From assembly GCF_042186555.1 (NCBI RefSeq), contig NC_133325.1, forward strand, positions 293,080,109-293,144,108: a stretch of 64,000 bases of DNA. Reading direction: 5' to 3'. Of this stretch, positions 44,885-56,612 are shown piece after piece. Under the pieces are notes generated by a model. That model saw only the letters and a program-made list of their open reading frames with translations. It was not told where the DNA came from and did no database searches. The position numbers and the translations under genes were made by a program. Positions within the stretch are counted from its first letter, which is position 1, and every line of letters begins with the position of its first letter. Origin of the DNA: Aquarana catesbeiana. Lineage: Eukaryota; Chordata; Amphibia; Anura; Ranidae.

Positions 44885-46695
44885 CATTGCTGACCACTAA
44901 AAACTAACCTACCTGACCCACACTGACCTACTTGACCCGCACTGACCTACCTGACCATTACATTGGCCTACCTGACCATTACACTGACCTACCCTGACCT
45001 ACCTGACACACACTGGCCATTACACTGACCTACCTGACCATTACACTGACCTACTTGACCCACACTGACCTACCTGATCTACACTGACCTACCTGACCCA
45101 CACTGATCATTACACTGACCCACACTGACCTACCTGATGCACACTGACCTACCTGACACACACTGACCTACCTAACATACACTGACCTACCTGACACACA
45201 CTGACCATTACACTAATTGACCCATACTGACCTACCTGACCCACACTGGCCTCCCTGACCCACACTGACCTATCTGACACAGACTAACCCACACTGACCT
45301 ACCTGACCCACGCTGATCATTACACCGACCCACACTAACCTACCTGATTCACACTGACCTACCTAACTCACACTGACCTACCTGATGTACACTAACCATT
45401 ACACTGACTGACCCACACTGACCTACCTGACCCACACTGACCTACCTGACCCACACTGATCATTACACTGACCCACACTGACCTACCTGACCCAGACTGA
45501 TCATCACACTGACCCACACTGGCCTACCTGATGCACACTGACCTACCTGACACACACTGACCTACCTGACATACACTGACATACCTGATGCACACTGACC
45601 GTTAGACTGACTGACCCACACTGACCTACCTGATGCACACAGACCTGGAAAGAAGAAAGAAATGGCTGCACATCCAGAACTACTGATTGCCTTTTATTGT
45701 TCACAAGGATAACATCAAGTACACCAACATATGGTCACATAGACATGTTTCACACATACATCTTGTGCTTAATCATTAATCATTGGTAATGATTAAGCAC
45801 AAGATGTATGTGTGAAACGCGTCTATGTGACCATATATTGGTGTACTTGGTGTTATCCTTGTGAACAATAAAAGGCAATTGGGAGTTCTGGATGTCCAAC
45901 CATTTCTTTCTTCTTTCCAAGTTTCCCACGGAGTCGGGCCGGGGCTGGCACTCTATGAGACTCTCCCATTAGTCTCTCATCATACACCTTGAGCAGCAGG
46001 TTATTTTTCTTGCATACGCACACTGACCTACCTGACATACACTGACCTACCTGACAACATACACTGACCTACCTGACACTGACATACACTGACCCAGACC
46101 CACACTGACCTACCTGACGCACACTGACATGCACTGACCTACCTGACCATTACACTGACCTACCAGACCCACACTGACCTACCTGACACACTCTGACCAT
46201 TATACTGACCTACATGACATTACACTGACCTAGCTGACACACACTGACCTACCTGACCTACCTGACCCACACTGACTATTACACTGACCCAGACTGACCT
46301 ACCTGATGCACACTGACCTACCTGATGCACACTGACCATTACACTGACCTACCTGACCCACACTGATCATTACACTGACCCACACTGACCTACCTGACAC
46401 ACACTGACCTACCTGATGCACACTGACCATTACACTGACTGACCCACACTGACCTACATGACCCACACTGACCTACCTGACCCACACTGACCTACCTGAC
46501 CCACACTGACCCACACTGATCATCACACTGACACACACAGACCTACCTGATGCACACTGACCTACCTGACGCCTACTGATCTACCTGACAACATACACTG
46601 ACCTACCTGACACTGACATACACTGACCATTACACTGACCCAGACCCACACTAACCTACCTGACACACACTGACATGCACTGACCTGTCTGACCA
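44885..46695 (+). repeat. ACTGACCTACCTGACCCAC minisatellite (about 1.8 kb)
   Basis: Around 80-90 variants of a unit of about 19 bp, with alternating forms such as ACTGACCATTAC, ACTGATCATTAC and CCTGATGCACACTGAC. It is interrupted at 45646-46015 by a foldback and its flank. Higher-order repeats several units long are visible. Not coding. Confidence 0.9.
45646..45920. repeat. Foldback element inside the minisatellite
   Basis: Arms of about 130 bp are inverted repeats meeting at GCTTAATCATTA-ATCATTGG-TAATGATTAAGC, near 45783. The outer ends are GGAAAGAAGAAAGAAATGG and CCATTTCTTTCTTCTTTCC. Sequence to 46015 belongs to the same insert or its tail. The satellite resumes with GCACACTGACC. Confidence 0.85.
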
Positions 46696-48170
46696 ATTAC
46701 ACATGATGTTAGACTTCAGGTGACCATGACCTCTGGCTCCTACTGCAGCTCAGCCATAGTGTGCAGTGCCGGCGCGCCCATCCCAGGACACAGCAGGCAG
46801 CCAGAGACAGGAGAGTAGAGGAGAGCCGCCTACCCAAGCTCCGAGTGGGGATATTCTCATAGTCATGTGGCCGCATTGTAATTCTCACCTTCTGGAGTCT
46901 GCAGCACCCATAATGGACATCACATGACCCACGGTCCTGGCATTGGACCAGTGGAACGTCCATCATAGGCGCTGCAGGCTCCAGAAGACGGGACCTGCTA
47001 TGTCACTCTGCCGCGCTCAAGTCAGATCGGATCCTACTCTGGCTCAGGAATAATAATACATTTGTGAATGCCCGAGACCCGGGGCTTTTTGGGGCCCACT
47101 CTGGGCTCCAGCCCCCCTTACCCCCCCAAAGCCACTGGCTATGTACATGCTATGTGTTAGAAATATCTTATAAATGGACAACTTTGTGTAAAAAAAATGC
47201 GTTTTCATTTTTTTTCCACATTTTCCAAAAACTTCTGGAAAAAAAATGAACCACTCAAAAGACTCATTATGCCTCATAGATTATATGTTGGGGTGTTTGC
47301 TTTCCAAAATGGGGTCATTTTGTGGGCAATTCCATTGTCCTGGTGCTCCAGGGCCTTCAAAAGTGTAAGAGATGGTTGAGAAATGAGATGTGCAATTTAT
47401 GCTCGTAGAATGCCTGAAGGTGCTACTTCAAAGTTGGGCCTCTGTATGTGGCCAGGCTGTGTAAAGTTTCACACATGTGGTATCACCATACTCAGGAGGA
47501 GTAGCAGAATATATTTTGGGGTGTATTTGCAATTATGCATATGCTCTGTGTTAACCTGTTAATATGACAAGTTTGTGTAAAAAAAAATAATAATTCTTCA
47601 TTTTCCCAAAAATTGTGGGAAAAAATTACAACTTCAAAAAACTCACCATGCCTCTTTGTAAATACCTTGGAGTGTCTACTTTCCAAAAAAGGGTCATTTG
47701 TGGGCTGACTTGTTAGGGTCTCAAGAAAGGAGATAGGCTGTTGGTACATCAGGTGTGATCAATTTTCAGTGATTGGCACCATAACTTGTAGACTTTATAA
47801 CTATCACACAGACTAAATAATATCCACTAATTTTGGTTATTGTTACCAAAGAAATGTAGCAGTATACATGTTGGCCCAAATTTATGAAGAAAAATTACTT
47901 ATTTGCAAAATTTTACAAAAGAAACTAAAAAAAATGTTTTTTTTTTCTAAATTTTTGCTGTTTTTTCGCTTTTATCGCAAAAAATAAAAAACCCAGTGGT
48001 GATTAAATACCACCAATAGAAAGCTTTACTTGTGAGAAAAAATTATAAAATCTTTGTTTGGATACAGTGTAGCATGACTGAGTAATTGTCATTCAAAGTG
48101 TGAGAGCGCTGAAAGCTGAAAATTGGTCTGGGCAGGAAAGTGCATAAGTGCCTGGTATTGAAGTGGTCAA

Positions 48171-48835
48171 TATAGTGATGATCAATTTATCTCTGTTCAT
48201 AAATTTGAGATCCCCACATAATGCACATCAATATATAAAGTGCCCACAGAGATTTTTTTTTAAGTGTATCTAAAGCTAAAACTGTTTTTGCCACCTGTTT
48301 CTCGTAGAGAGATTTGTCCTCGCTTCTTGTTCTGTAAACACAACAGAATGTGAGCAGAAATATGAGGGAAAACTCCTTAGACAGTTGTCATCAGAGCAAT
48401 TGTCCCAATTAGAGAATGTACTGCTCTATTGCCCTCCAGTGACAACTCAAACTTTTGGATTTGCCTGCACTTTCATTTATGGTGACAGTTGCCACTAGCC
48501 CAGAGAGCATGAAACTCCCTAAAAGGGAAATAGACGACAATAAATATCTGGCAGTTATTCTAACCCTACTCAATCCCAAACCAAAAAATGTAATGTATGA
48601 TTTTTAGATACACTGGCAGGCACAGGCCACATGCAGCTCTTGGGTACTTCTTTTGTGGCCTGAAAGGTTTCAGTGGACACAATACAGAGTCGGAGCAGGA
48701 TGCCTAGTGCTGGAATGCTCTCAGCATTACAGGACCCTGCACTTAAATGACTCCAGCACTGCCTATGGGGCAAAGTGATCTTGTACTACAGGAATAGTTT
48801 CTGAGCTGACATCATCAAGGTATGAGGAAGCAATG
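48171..48835. other. Spacer, no recognised gene
   Basis: AT-rich DNA between the piggyBac and Tc1 elements. Nothing with a domain, terminal repeat or array is seen. The right border is where Tc1 similarity starts, in place of its expected first 80 bp. Confidence 0.5.
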
Positions 48836-50365
48836 CAGGAATGACACTTTGCTACAATGTAAAGTAGTGAGTGTACAGCTTGTATAACAGTGTAAATTTG
48901 CTGTCCCCTCAAAATAACTCAACACACAGCTATTAATGTCTAAACTGCTGGCAACAAAAGTGAGTACACCCCTAAGTGAAAATGTCCCAAATTGGGCCCA
49001 AAGTGTCAATATTTTGTGTGGCCACCATTATTTTCCAGCACTGCCTTAACCCTCTTTGGCATGGAGTTCACCAGAGCTTCACAGGTGGCCACTGGAGTCC
49101 TCTTCCACTCCTCCATGACAACATCACGGAGCTGGTGGATGTTAGAGACTTTGCCCTTCTCCACCTTCCATTTGAGGATGCCACACAGATGCTCAATAGG
49201 GTTTAGGTCGGGAGACATGCTTGGCCAGTCACTCACCTTTACCCTCAGCTTTTTTAGCAAGGCACTAGTCTTCTTGGAAGTGTGTTTGGGGTCATTATCA
49301 TGTTGGATGACTGCCCTGCGGCCTAGTCTCTGAAGGGAGGGGATCATGCTCTGCTTCAGTATGTCACAGTACATGTTGGCATTCATGGTTCCCTCAATGA
49401 ACTGTAGCTCCTCAGTCTCAGTGCTGGCAGCACTCATGCAACCCCAGACCACGAGACTCCCATCACCATGCTTGAATGTAGGAAAGACACACTTGTCTTT
49501 GTACACCTCACCTGGTTGCCACCACATACGCTTGACACCATCAGACCACAGGACATGGTTCCAGTAATCCATGCCCTTAGTCTGCTTGACTTCAGTGAAC
49601 TGTTTGCGGGCTTTCTTATGCATCATATTTAGAAGAGGTTTCCATCTGGGATGACAGCCATGCAGACCAATTTGATGCAGGGTGCGGCTTATGGTCTGAG
49701 CACTGACAGGCTGACCCCTCACCCCTTCAACCTCTGCAGCAATGCTGGCAGCACTCATACGTCTATTTCCCAAAGACAGCCTCTGGAAATTACGCTGAGA
49801 ACGTGCACTCAACTATTTTGGTCGACCATGGTGAGGCCTGTTCTAAGTGGAATCTTTCCTTTTAAACCACTGTAAGGTCTTGGCCATTATGCTGCAGCTC
49901 AGTTTCAGGGTCTTGGCAATCTTCTTATAGCCTAGGCCATCTTTATGTAGAGCAACAATTATTTTTTTCAGATCCTCAGAAAGTTCTTTGCCATGAGGTG
50001 CCAAGAGGTGCCATGTTGAACATCCAGTGACCAGTATGAAAGAGTGAGAGCGATAACACCAAATTTAATACACCTGCTCCCCATTCACAACTGAGACCTT
50101 GTAACACTAATGAGTCATATGACATTGGGGAGGGAAAATGGCTAATTGGGCCCAAGGTGTACTCACTTTTGTTGCCAGCGGTTTAGACATTAATAGCTGT
50201 GTGTTGAGTTATTTTGAGGGGACAGAAATTTACACTGTCATACAAGCTGTACACTCACTACTTTACATTGTAGCAAAGTGTAATTTCTTCAGTGTTGTCA
50301 TAAGAAAAAATATAATAAAATATTTACAAAAATGTGAGGGGTGTACTCACCTTTGTGAGATACTG
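48836..50365 (-). mobile_element. Tc1/mariner transposon, left end truncated
   Basis: The right end is intact: read inward it starts CAGTATCTCACAAAGGTGAG with a TA next to it (50366-50367). The inverted repeats are long: about 150 bp on the left (ACACTTTGCTACAATGTAAA, then the block around AACTCAACACACAGC) pair with the right. The left copy lacks the outermost 75-80 bp. The element is of the type widespread in fish and frogs with GAGTACACCCC repeated within each terminal repeat. Confidence 0.88.
49006..50020 (-). pseudogene. Tc1-type transposase (DD34E)
   Basis: The N-terminal helix-turn-helix part (LSEDLKKIIVALHKDGLGYK, then WFKRKDST) lies at about 49990-49850 and is followed by two in-frame stops around a GRPK linker. 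The rest (49812-49006) is open, with an HTH_Tnp-like segment MSAASIAAEVEGVRGQPVSA and the catalytic core: Asp in VLWSDG, Asp in QHDNDPKHTS, Glu in NPIEHL. I count 34 residues between the second Asp and the Glu. It ends with NNGGHTKY at 49006. The usual Glu after the first Asp motif reads Gly. The start region is degraded, so the gene is dead, though the core is well kept. Confidence 0.9.
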
Positions 50366-50367
50366 TA

Positions 50368-51680
50368 AGTAACTACTGAACACAAATGTAGGATTTTTTT
50401 TTTTTTTACCAAAGATTCTAAATTAACCTTCTGTGCACTGCTATGTATCATTACATATGTCTTGCAAAGGTTTGCAAAAAAACAAGGATTCTTGCTTTGC
50501 ATATATTGCAACAGATGTTCAAGCTGGCCAGCTATGTTAAAGTGATAACTCTCTGGCCATTCCTTGCCATGCTTTGCAAATGCCAAATACTTACTTGTTG
50601 ATAGCATACTGTAATGAACATACTGTATAGTGACATTATGCAGTGAAATTACATAGTTGGGGGAGACTTACAGACATGAGTATTATCACTGACTTGCACT
50701 GAACAACAGAACTGGAGAAATGTCTGTGTTCAAATTCAAATAGTTTACCAACCCTGTATCGCTACCATATTTTCATTAATGTATGCTATGAGCAAGTAGT
50801 TATTTTAAATTTTTTCGAATATGTGGTCACTTGTTGCACTCTATAAGCTATTGGTAATTGGGCATAGACATTTCTCCAGTGTGGGGGGGGTTATTTTTGC
50901 TTCCACTGAGCACAAATGAAGGAGGAATCTTACAACTCTTGCCACTGACAGCAATGAAAGCGGGTCTTTATTATTGCTGTCACTGACACCAATGAAGGGG
51001 GATCTGTAATATTGCTGTAACTGACACCATTTGGGGTGGGGGGGCTTTATTACTGCTGACACTTACACCAAGGAAAGGGCGTCTTTATTCTTGCTCAAAC
51101 TGACAGCAATGTAGATGATGTCTGTATTACTAACAACAATGGCGTGGGGGCTCTGTTATTGGTTTCACTGACAGCACATCTATAAATATGTTTTTTCTTT
51201 CCTATTACTGACACTGACATCAATAATTAGGGGGGGAGGTACCATTGCTGTCAAGTGACACTAGTGATGAGAGTATTTATTGCTGTCAATAACACCAGTC
51301 AAGGAGGATTATTGTTGTTGCCTCTGAGCTAAACACCACTTCCTTCCCAGAAACCCTTGTGTGCTCATGTTTCTGGAATCATGTGACTTTTATACAATTT
51401 GGTGTGAGAAAGGGATTGGGGACCCTGAGGATAGAGTTCCTTGGAAAGGGGTTATCCCTGTTACAGTATTTGCATGTCTATTCCCTTTTTGTTATGATTT
51501 GCACTTGTTACCTTATACTGTATATTGGAAATGGTTAAAAAATAGTTGATTGAGATGCATTCCTCCACTCAACTTGTGGATACAAATGTGGTATGGTGTA
51601 AATCATGTAGGGGAACAATATTTTTTTAACATGCATATACCTAAAAATAGCTGACATGACTTTCTGCTTTACTTCCTTCA
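50368..51680. other. Spacer with degenerate TGACACCAATGAAG repeats
   Basis: 50368-50870 is AT-rich with no gene. From about 50880 to 51310 a loose tandem array of about 60 bp per unit repeats phrases such as TTATTGCTGTCACTGACACC and CAATGAAGGGGG. 51311-51680 shows nothing recognisable. Confidence 0.6.
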
Positions 51681-51730
51681 ATTGAATGTAGAGTTGTGCT
51701 GAACACCCGGAACCGCAAACCTTATTAAAG

Positions 51731-52794
51731 TGTAGCACTAACTCACGGTGGAGCTGCTGGTTTAAGCGGGTCTGTTATCTTCGCTCTGCTTCCCTCTGTT
51801 TCACCGGCACCGGGTCTAGGGTTCCGTTGAGTTTACTCCTGAACAACACAGGCACCAACACTGGAGTACGTTTTCAATGCTTTATTAAACAAACGACTTA
51901 GGCAGTAGCAGGAAAGAGGTAGAAAGGAAACTTGCAGAAGAAACTCAAATATTCTCTGGTAGGGTTCTCTTGACAAAATGTCCTGGTAGAATTCAAATAC
52001 TATTTGAAATGCGCTTCCCTTGTGGGACACACTCCTTGCTCGTCTGGATAGGCCTCTCTCACCGGTCTAGCAGCCAGCACGCAGCACGAATCAAAGTCTC
52101 TGCCACAGACTTGTTTGGGAACAAAATCCGTACAATCCTCTGCCACAGGATGTATAGGTTTCTCTATAGTGAAAGTCAGTCACAGTGCTTAAACCTTTAA
52201 GCCGAGCCGGCAACACTATGCTGTATGATTACTTTTTGGATACGTCTTCCAACTGAGTCACCAGGCCCCTCTATAGACCAGCATGCCGCATGATCTCTCC
52301 AAGACGGGTCCTCCCCCGGGATCTCCTCGGCTGTCCAGCTTCCTCACACAGGACCGACAGCTCAGGACCATTCCTCGGCCGCAGTGGTAGGCTCCAGACA
52401 AGCCTCTGGACCCACCCCCGCGCCACTGTTTTGTGTGCCTCCCAACGGAGGACCACAAGGTAGCTCCTTAACGCATACCTGTCGGCCAGGAGGGCCAGCG
52501 GGTGGCTGTAAAATGAACCCCAAAATATGGCGTCTGTCCCATAAATACCTTTGCCCAGAATGCAACTCGGAGGACCACCTCCACTGAGCATGCCTCTGGG
52601 ACAGAGGAGCATCCATTCGCTTCAACACATTGCCTTTCCAACCCTGACCAATTGCAACAGCGACAAGCACCAGTCAGCACAGAAATTCCCCCCATGTCAG
52701 CCAAGCTGGAACAGAGGCAAACTTTAACCTTCCTAACGCACAGTTTACTAAATTTACCTAACATGCGGTAGATTGCAAATCTACCAGCACTACA
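51731..52794 (-). repeat. Solo-LTR-like insertion (1064 bp)
   Basis: It begins TGTAGCACTAAC and ends CAGCACTACA, i.e. TG...CA with short inverted tips. AAAG or AAG occurs on both sides, and across the insert the host element reads CTTATTAAAG-TCTATGGGACCC without interruption. On the minus strand an AATAAA (51886-51881) lies about 150 bp from the end, as expected for an LTR. No internal retroviral gene accompanies it. A non-autonomous DNA transposon is the alternative. Confidence 0.5.
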
Positions 52795-53786
52795 AAGTCT
52801 ATGGGACCCGAACTTGAAAAATCAAAAGTGCCCATTTTGAAGGCTTATATCCAGGTTATTGGCCATAAAAAGGGTATGGGGGCTCGGGTACTGCCCTGGG
52901 GGACATGTATCATTTCTAAAAATGTTTTTAAAAGGAGCATTGATTTTAACCATGCTTAAAGTGAAACAATAAAAATGAAAAATCCCTTTAAATATAGTGC
53001 CTGGGGGTCCTCATAGTCTGCCTGCAAAGTGGCATATCTGTACTGTCTATAGAACCTGCTGCAGCAAAACTGAAATTCATAAAGAAAAAAAAATGACATT
53101 TAAATTATAATGGTGCATGTGGGGTCGGTGCCACCAGGTGATTTCACCAGGTGGCCCCACCCCTTACCTATTTAAGAACTGTCAACTGGTGGAGCAGGCA
53201 TTTGTCTTTTAGCCATCATTGTGGGCTGAGTGTTTTTTTTTTCTTCTTTTTGCGGGTCCGGTGGTGCAGCGGTGATTGATGATGGATCTACATTGGGGGA
53301 CATTGTTTTATTATTTTTTTATAAAGAAATTGTCAAAAACTTCTTACTGTCTTTATTTATTTTGCCACTTTTTTGGTGAATGAGTAGGGGTACAATGAAA
53401 AAATTGTTAAAAGGGGCTTCCAGATTCTGATAAGCCCCCTTCTCGCAGATCCCCACAGCCACCACCAAGGGTTGTCGGGAAGAGGCCCTTGTCCCCATCA
53501 ACATGGGGAGCACCCCCCCATGTTGAGGGCATGTGACTGGGAGGGGTGGGGCGCTCGTTCGGATAAGGGTCTGGTATGGATTTGGAAGAGGGACCCCATG
53601 ACATTTTTTTTTTAGTTTGGCAAGGGATTCCTCTTAAAATTCATACCAGACTTGAAGGGCCTGGTATGGATTGGAGGGACCCCCATGCTGTTTTTTTCAC
53701 TTTTTTCTATTGCCAGCATTGTTTTATTTTTCATTCAGCTGTCAGTGGGGAAGCCCATTGTAAGCTGATGACTCATCCGTTGTTAA

Positions 53787-54953
53787 CCACTTCAATACCA
53801 GGCACTTAGACATCTTCCTGCCCAAGCCAATTTTCAGCTTTCAGCGCTGTCGCAATTTGAATGACGATTGCTACACTGTACCCAAACAAATTTTTTATCA
53901 TTTTGTTCCCACAAATAGAGTATTCTTTTGGTGGTATTTGATCACCTCTGGGATTTTTATTTTTTGTGCAACAAATAAAAAAAGACTGAAAATTTTGAAA
54001 AAAAAACACGTTTTTCTTTGTTTCTGTTAAAAATTTTTGTAAATAAGTACGTTTTCTCCTTCAATGATGGGCACTGATATGGCAGCACTGACAGGCACTG
54101 ATAAGGCAGCACTGATGGGCACTGATGAGGTGGCACTGACGGGCACTGATGACGGGCACTGATAGGCGGCACTGATGGGCACTGATAGGTGGCACTGATG
54201 GGCACTGATAGGTGGCACTGGTATGCGGCACTGATGGCCACTCATAGGCGGCACTGATGGGCACTTACAGGTGGCACTGATGGGTACTCATGGGTGGCAC
54301 TGATGGGTACTTATGGGTGGCACTGATAGGTGGCACAAATGGGCACTGATAGGTGGGCACTGATGGGCACTGCCACCCATCAGTGCACTGATGTCACTGA
54401 TGGGTGGCACTGATGATACTGATGGGTGGCATTACTGGGCATCACTGATGTCTGTTACTACATACTGGTGCCCCATTTGTGGGCACTGATTGGCACAGAT
54501 TGGGCATTAATTTGATCATGTGGATGGCCATGGGGTACATACCTGGCCATCTACATGTTGCCCCCTTCCCTGGTGGTCCTAGTGGTGCCCCTGGTGGTCC
54601 AGTGTGGTCATCTGAAGGGGGTCTGCGCTGATAAACAATCAGTGTAGACGCCCCTGTCAGGAGAGACGCTGATCGGCTATCCTCTGCTCGCGTCTGTCAG
54701 ACACGAGTGAGGAAAAGCCGATCAACAGCTCTTCCTATTTACATCGTGATCAGCCGTGATTGGACACGGCTGAACATGTGGTAAAGAGCCTCCGCCGGAG
54801 GCTCTTTACCAAGATCGGTGGAGCGGTGTGTCAGACTGAACGGACACACAGACACGCAGCGACTGTTATCCTGAAGGATGTCATATGATGCCCAGTCAGG
54901 ATAACTGAACCACCGCCGGGCCGTCATTTTGCTATAGGCCGGGCGAGAAGTGG
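53787..54953 (+). mobile_element. TTAA-flanked piggyBac-type MITE (1167 bp)
   Basis: TTAA at 53783-53786 and 54954-54957; ends CCACTTCAATACC and, in reverse, CCACTTCTCGCCC. The left end equals the right end of the 9-kb piggyBac and the right end matches its left end (reverse of 38998-39150, including TATCCTGACTGGGC), so it is an internal-deletion derivative of that family with an added minisatellite. Confidence 0.85.
54065..54480. repeat. GGCACTGATGGGCACTGATA minisatellite in the MITE
   Basis: About 18-20 imperfect units of about 22 bp, same sequence as 41125-41385 but longer. Changes such as TGGGTGGCACTGATGGGTAC appear in the right part. Not coding. Confidence 0.85.
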
Positions 54954-55125
54954 TTAAGGATCCAGCAGCCGGCTTCCCGGCCCCCTCCTTAACAACCAGC
55001 ACTATGCAGCAATGTTTGCCTGCCAAGCGCCCTGCAAATTTGGGTGTTCACTGAACGGGCAAACAGGCGATGTTCAGGCCAAACTTTTGCTCAGCTCAAA
55101 CTGTTCGCCCAACTCTAGTTGAATG

Positions 55126-55996
55126 CTGTATTTAATGATGAATCATAGAAAGACAGGAATATAACAAGCCCCTGAAATATGTTAATTTTCTAGTTTGTCC
55201 TAAAGAATGCACCTGCCCACCTTCAAAGCTTGTGAACTAGACGATGCAAAAATAATATAATCCCATAAACATTATGAACATTATGAAGAATCAGAAAGTA
55301 GTAAATTAAGTAAGATTTTAGAACAAGTGTGTTACTGCTTTCCCATATCAATAGTTTCTCTTTTGCAATCAAACTCTTTTCTTCTTGCACTTAAGGTTTC
55401 CTCAAGCAATTTGTTGATATTGGGGATTTCTGTTTCTCTGGTACATTCATAATAATACAGCTACAGCAGGTACCTACAATAACTGACAGATCTGTTGTGC
55501 AGTTCATGTTATTACATTTTACTAGAGACCTAAATTTAACATAGCTCTATATATTAGCTTTTTCTTAGAGAATTAAAGTTCATCATGCTTGCTGACACAT
55601 GCTCAAGATATACCATCAAAAAGGCATTTCTTGAAACCACCAGGCTATGACAGATTTTAGATTGTCACCTATTTTCCAAGTGGCTTGGCTTTCTCCCTCA
55701 GAAACTGTTCATAATATTTTAGCAACTGTCTTTGCAGTTATATTTATTTTCCTGCTCAGCCCTGCTACCCCTTATCAAGTCTGTAGTTTAGTAAGATTGT
55801 CTTTATTTGCTTATTCTATCTTTAAATGTATTGAATAACAGGTGCAGGAACAGTAGAAACCATAATGACCAAACAGGCAAGTATATAAACAGGGTATTAG
55901 CACAAGGATAGGATTTCTGTGGTAAGTGAGCTTTTGGGAACAGTTGCTCATAAGAGTGAAATTTGTGATTTTATCCATAAAGCTTAAAACAAATAT
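55126..55996. other. AT-rich spacer, nothing recognised
   Basis: No array, terminal repeat or domain-bearing frame is visible between the hAT target duplication and the TTAA of the next MITE. Confidence 0.5.
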
Positions 55997-56000
55997 TTAA

Positions 56001-56492
56001 AGGGGTTGTAAAGTCTCAAGGTTTTTCACCTAAATATACATGCTATGCATTAAGGTGAAAAACCTTCTGTGCTGCAGCTGCCCCCAGAGCCCCTCCTTTT
56101 TCTTACCTGAACACGACCGTTCCAGGGACGAGCACAAACCCAGCAGCTCCAGCCGCTGTCTCGGGTCCTCATTGGATAGATTGATAGCAGCAGGAGCCAT
56201 TGGCTCCTACTGCTGTCAATCAAATCCAGTGAAATGGGACCTGGGGGCGGGGCTGAGTCCTGCTGTCTGTGTCAATAGACACAGCAGCGGACTTGTGAGC
56301 TCCCCGCACAGGTGTCCCCAGGGAAAGTGTCTCTACGGTAGCACCCAATGAAGAGGAGGAGCCAGGAGCATCACCGGAGCACCTCAGAGGAAGAGGATCA
56401 GGGCTGCTCTGTGCAAAACCCTTGCACAAAGCAGGTAAGTATAAAATGTTTGTTATTTAAAAAAAAATGAAATAATAACTTTTACAACCACT
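56001..56492. mobile_element. TTAA-flanked MITE (492 bp)
   Basis: TTAA at 55997-56000 and 56493-56496. Ends AGGGGTTGTAAA and, in reverse, AGTGGTTGTAAA. The interior is GC-rich (CTGGGGGCGGGGCTGAG) with an internal inverted pair GGAGCCATTGGCTCC. No coding capacity. It is a different family from the CCACTTC elements. Confidence 0.8.
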
Positions 56493-56612
56493 TTAACAAA
56501 AACCATGATACATAGTTTATAAGATTAAAAAAGACACACATCGACCAGTTCAAATTATGTGTGGGTATATGTTTGTGTGGTTTCTATTATTTAGCCATTC
56601 GCATAGCTATGT

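Larger units (their letters stand above)
44752..47138 (+). mobile_element. Non-autonomous hAT element filled with minisatellite
   Basis: Left end CCAGGGCGTTGCTAG; right end read in reverse CCAGTGGCTTTGGGG, a hAT-type inverted repeat. GCTATGTA(C) flanks it on both sides (44744-44752 and 47138-47146), an 8-bp target duplication with a 1-nt ambiguity at the edges. The neighbouring tandem unit shows the uninterrupted form. No transposase frame is present; most of the interior is tandem repeat plus one foldback. Confidence 0.8.
44145..47700 (+). repeat. Three tandem units of about 390 bp (piggyBac 3' region)
   Basis: Each unit has GGTGCTACTT, GGGCCTCTGTATGTGG, CACACATGTGGTATC, ATACTCAGGAGGAG, TTGGGGTGT, GGACAACTTTGTGTAAA and CCAAAATGGGGTCATTTTGT. 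The units start near 44210, 44615 and 47390; the middle unit is split by the hAT insertion. The third is more diverged and leads into the terminal sequence. Confidence 0.8.
38998..48166 (+). mobile_element. piggyBac element with transposase, heavily invaded
   Basis: The left end is TTAA (38994-38997) then CTACTTCCCGCCC. The right end is CATTGAAGTGG then TCAA (48167-48170), apparently a mutated TTAA. Reverse-complemented, the right end reads CCACTTCAATACC, so the termini form a short inverted repeat CYACTTC. Inside are a minisatellite, a piggyBac transposase pseudogene, a second minisatellite and three tandem units of about 390 bp. Three later insertions sit inside: a MITE at 40826, a Harbinger MITE at 43776 and a hAT at 44752. 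Short TTAA elements at 27227, 40826 and 53787 share its ends, so this is their likely source family. Confidence 0.7.
51689..55117 (+). mobile_element. Non-autonomous hAT element carrying two later insertions
   Basis: Left end TAGAGTTGTGCTGAACA; right end in reverse TAGAGTTGGGCGAACAG, a terminal inverted repeat matching the hAT pattern. Flanks are ATTGAATG (51681-51688) and GTTGAATG (55118-55125), an 8-bp duplication with one mismatch. The interior has no transposase. It contains a solo-LTR-like insert at 51731 and a piggyBac-type MITE at 53787; without them the element is about 1.2 kb. Confidence 0.75.

Noticed and set aside
44885..46695. CRISPR-like regular array
   Set aside because: Units of about 19 bp are contiguous and variable with no spacers, inside a hAT element of a vertebrate genome.
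52258..52764. Overlapping GC-rich open frames on the minus strand
   Set aside because: They lie within the solo-LTR-like insert, overlap in several frames and carry no motif.
54027..54264. Open frames rich in PISAAYQCP-like repeats (also at 41115-41450)
   Set aside because: Tandem repeat of about 22 bp read in different frames; not a gene. The similar arrays sit inside two copies of one MITE family.
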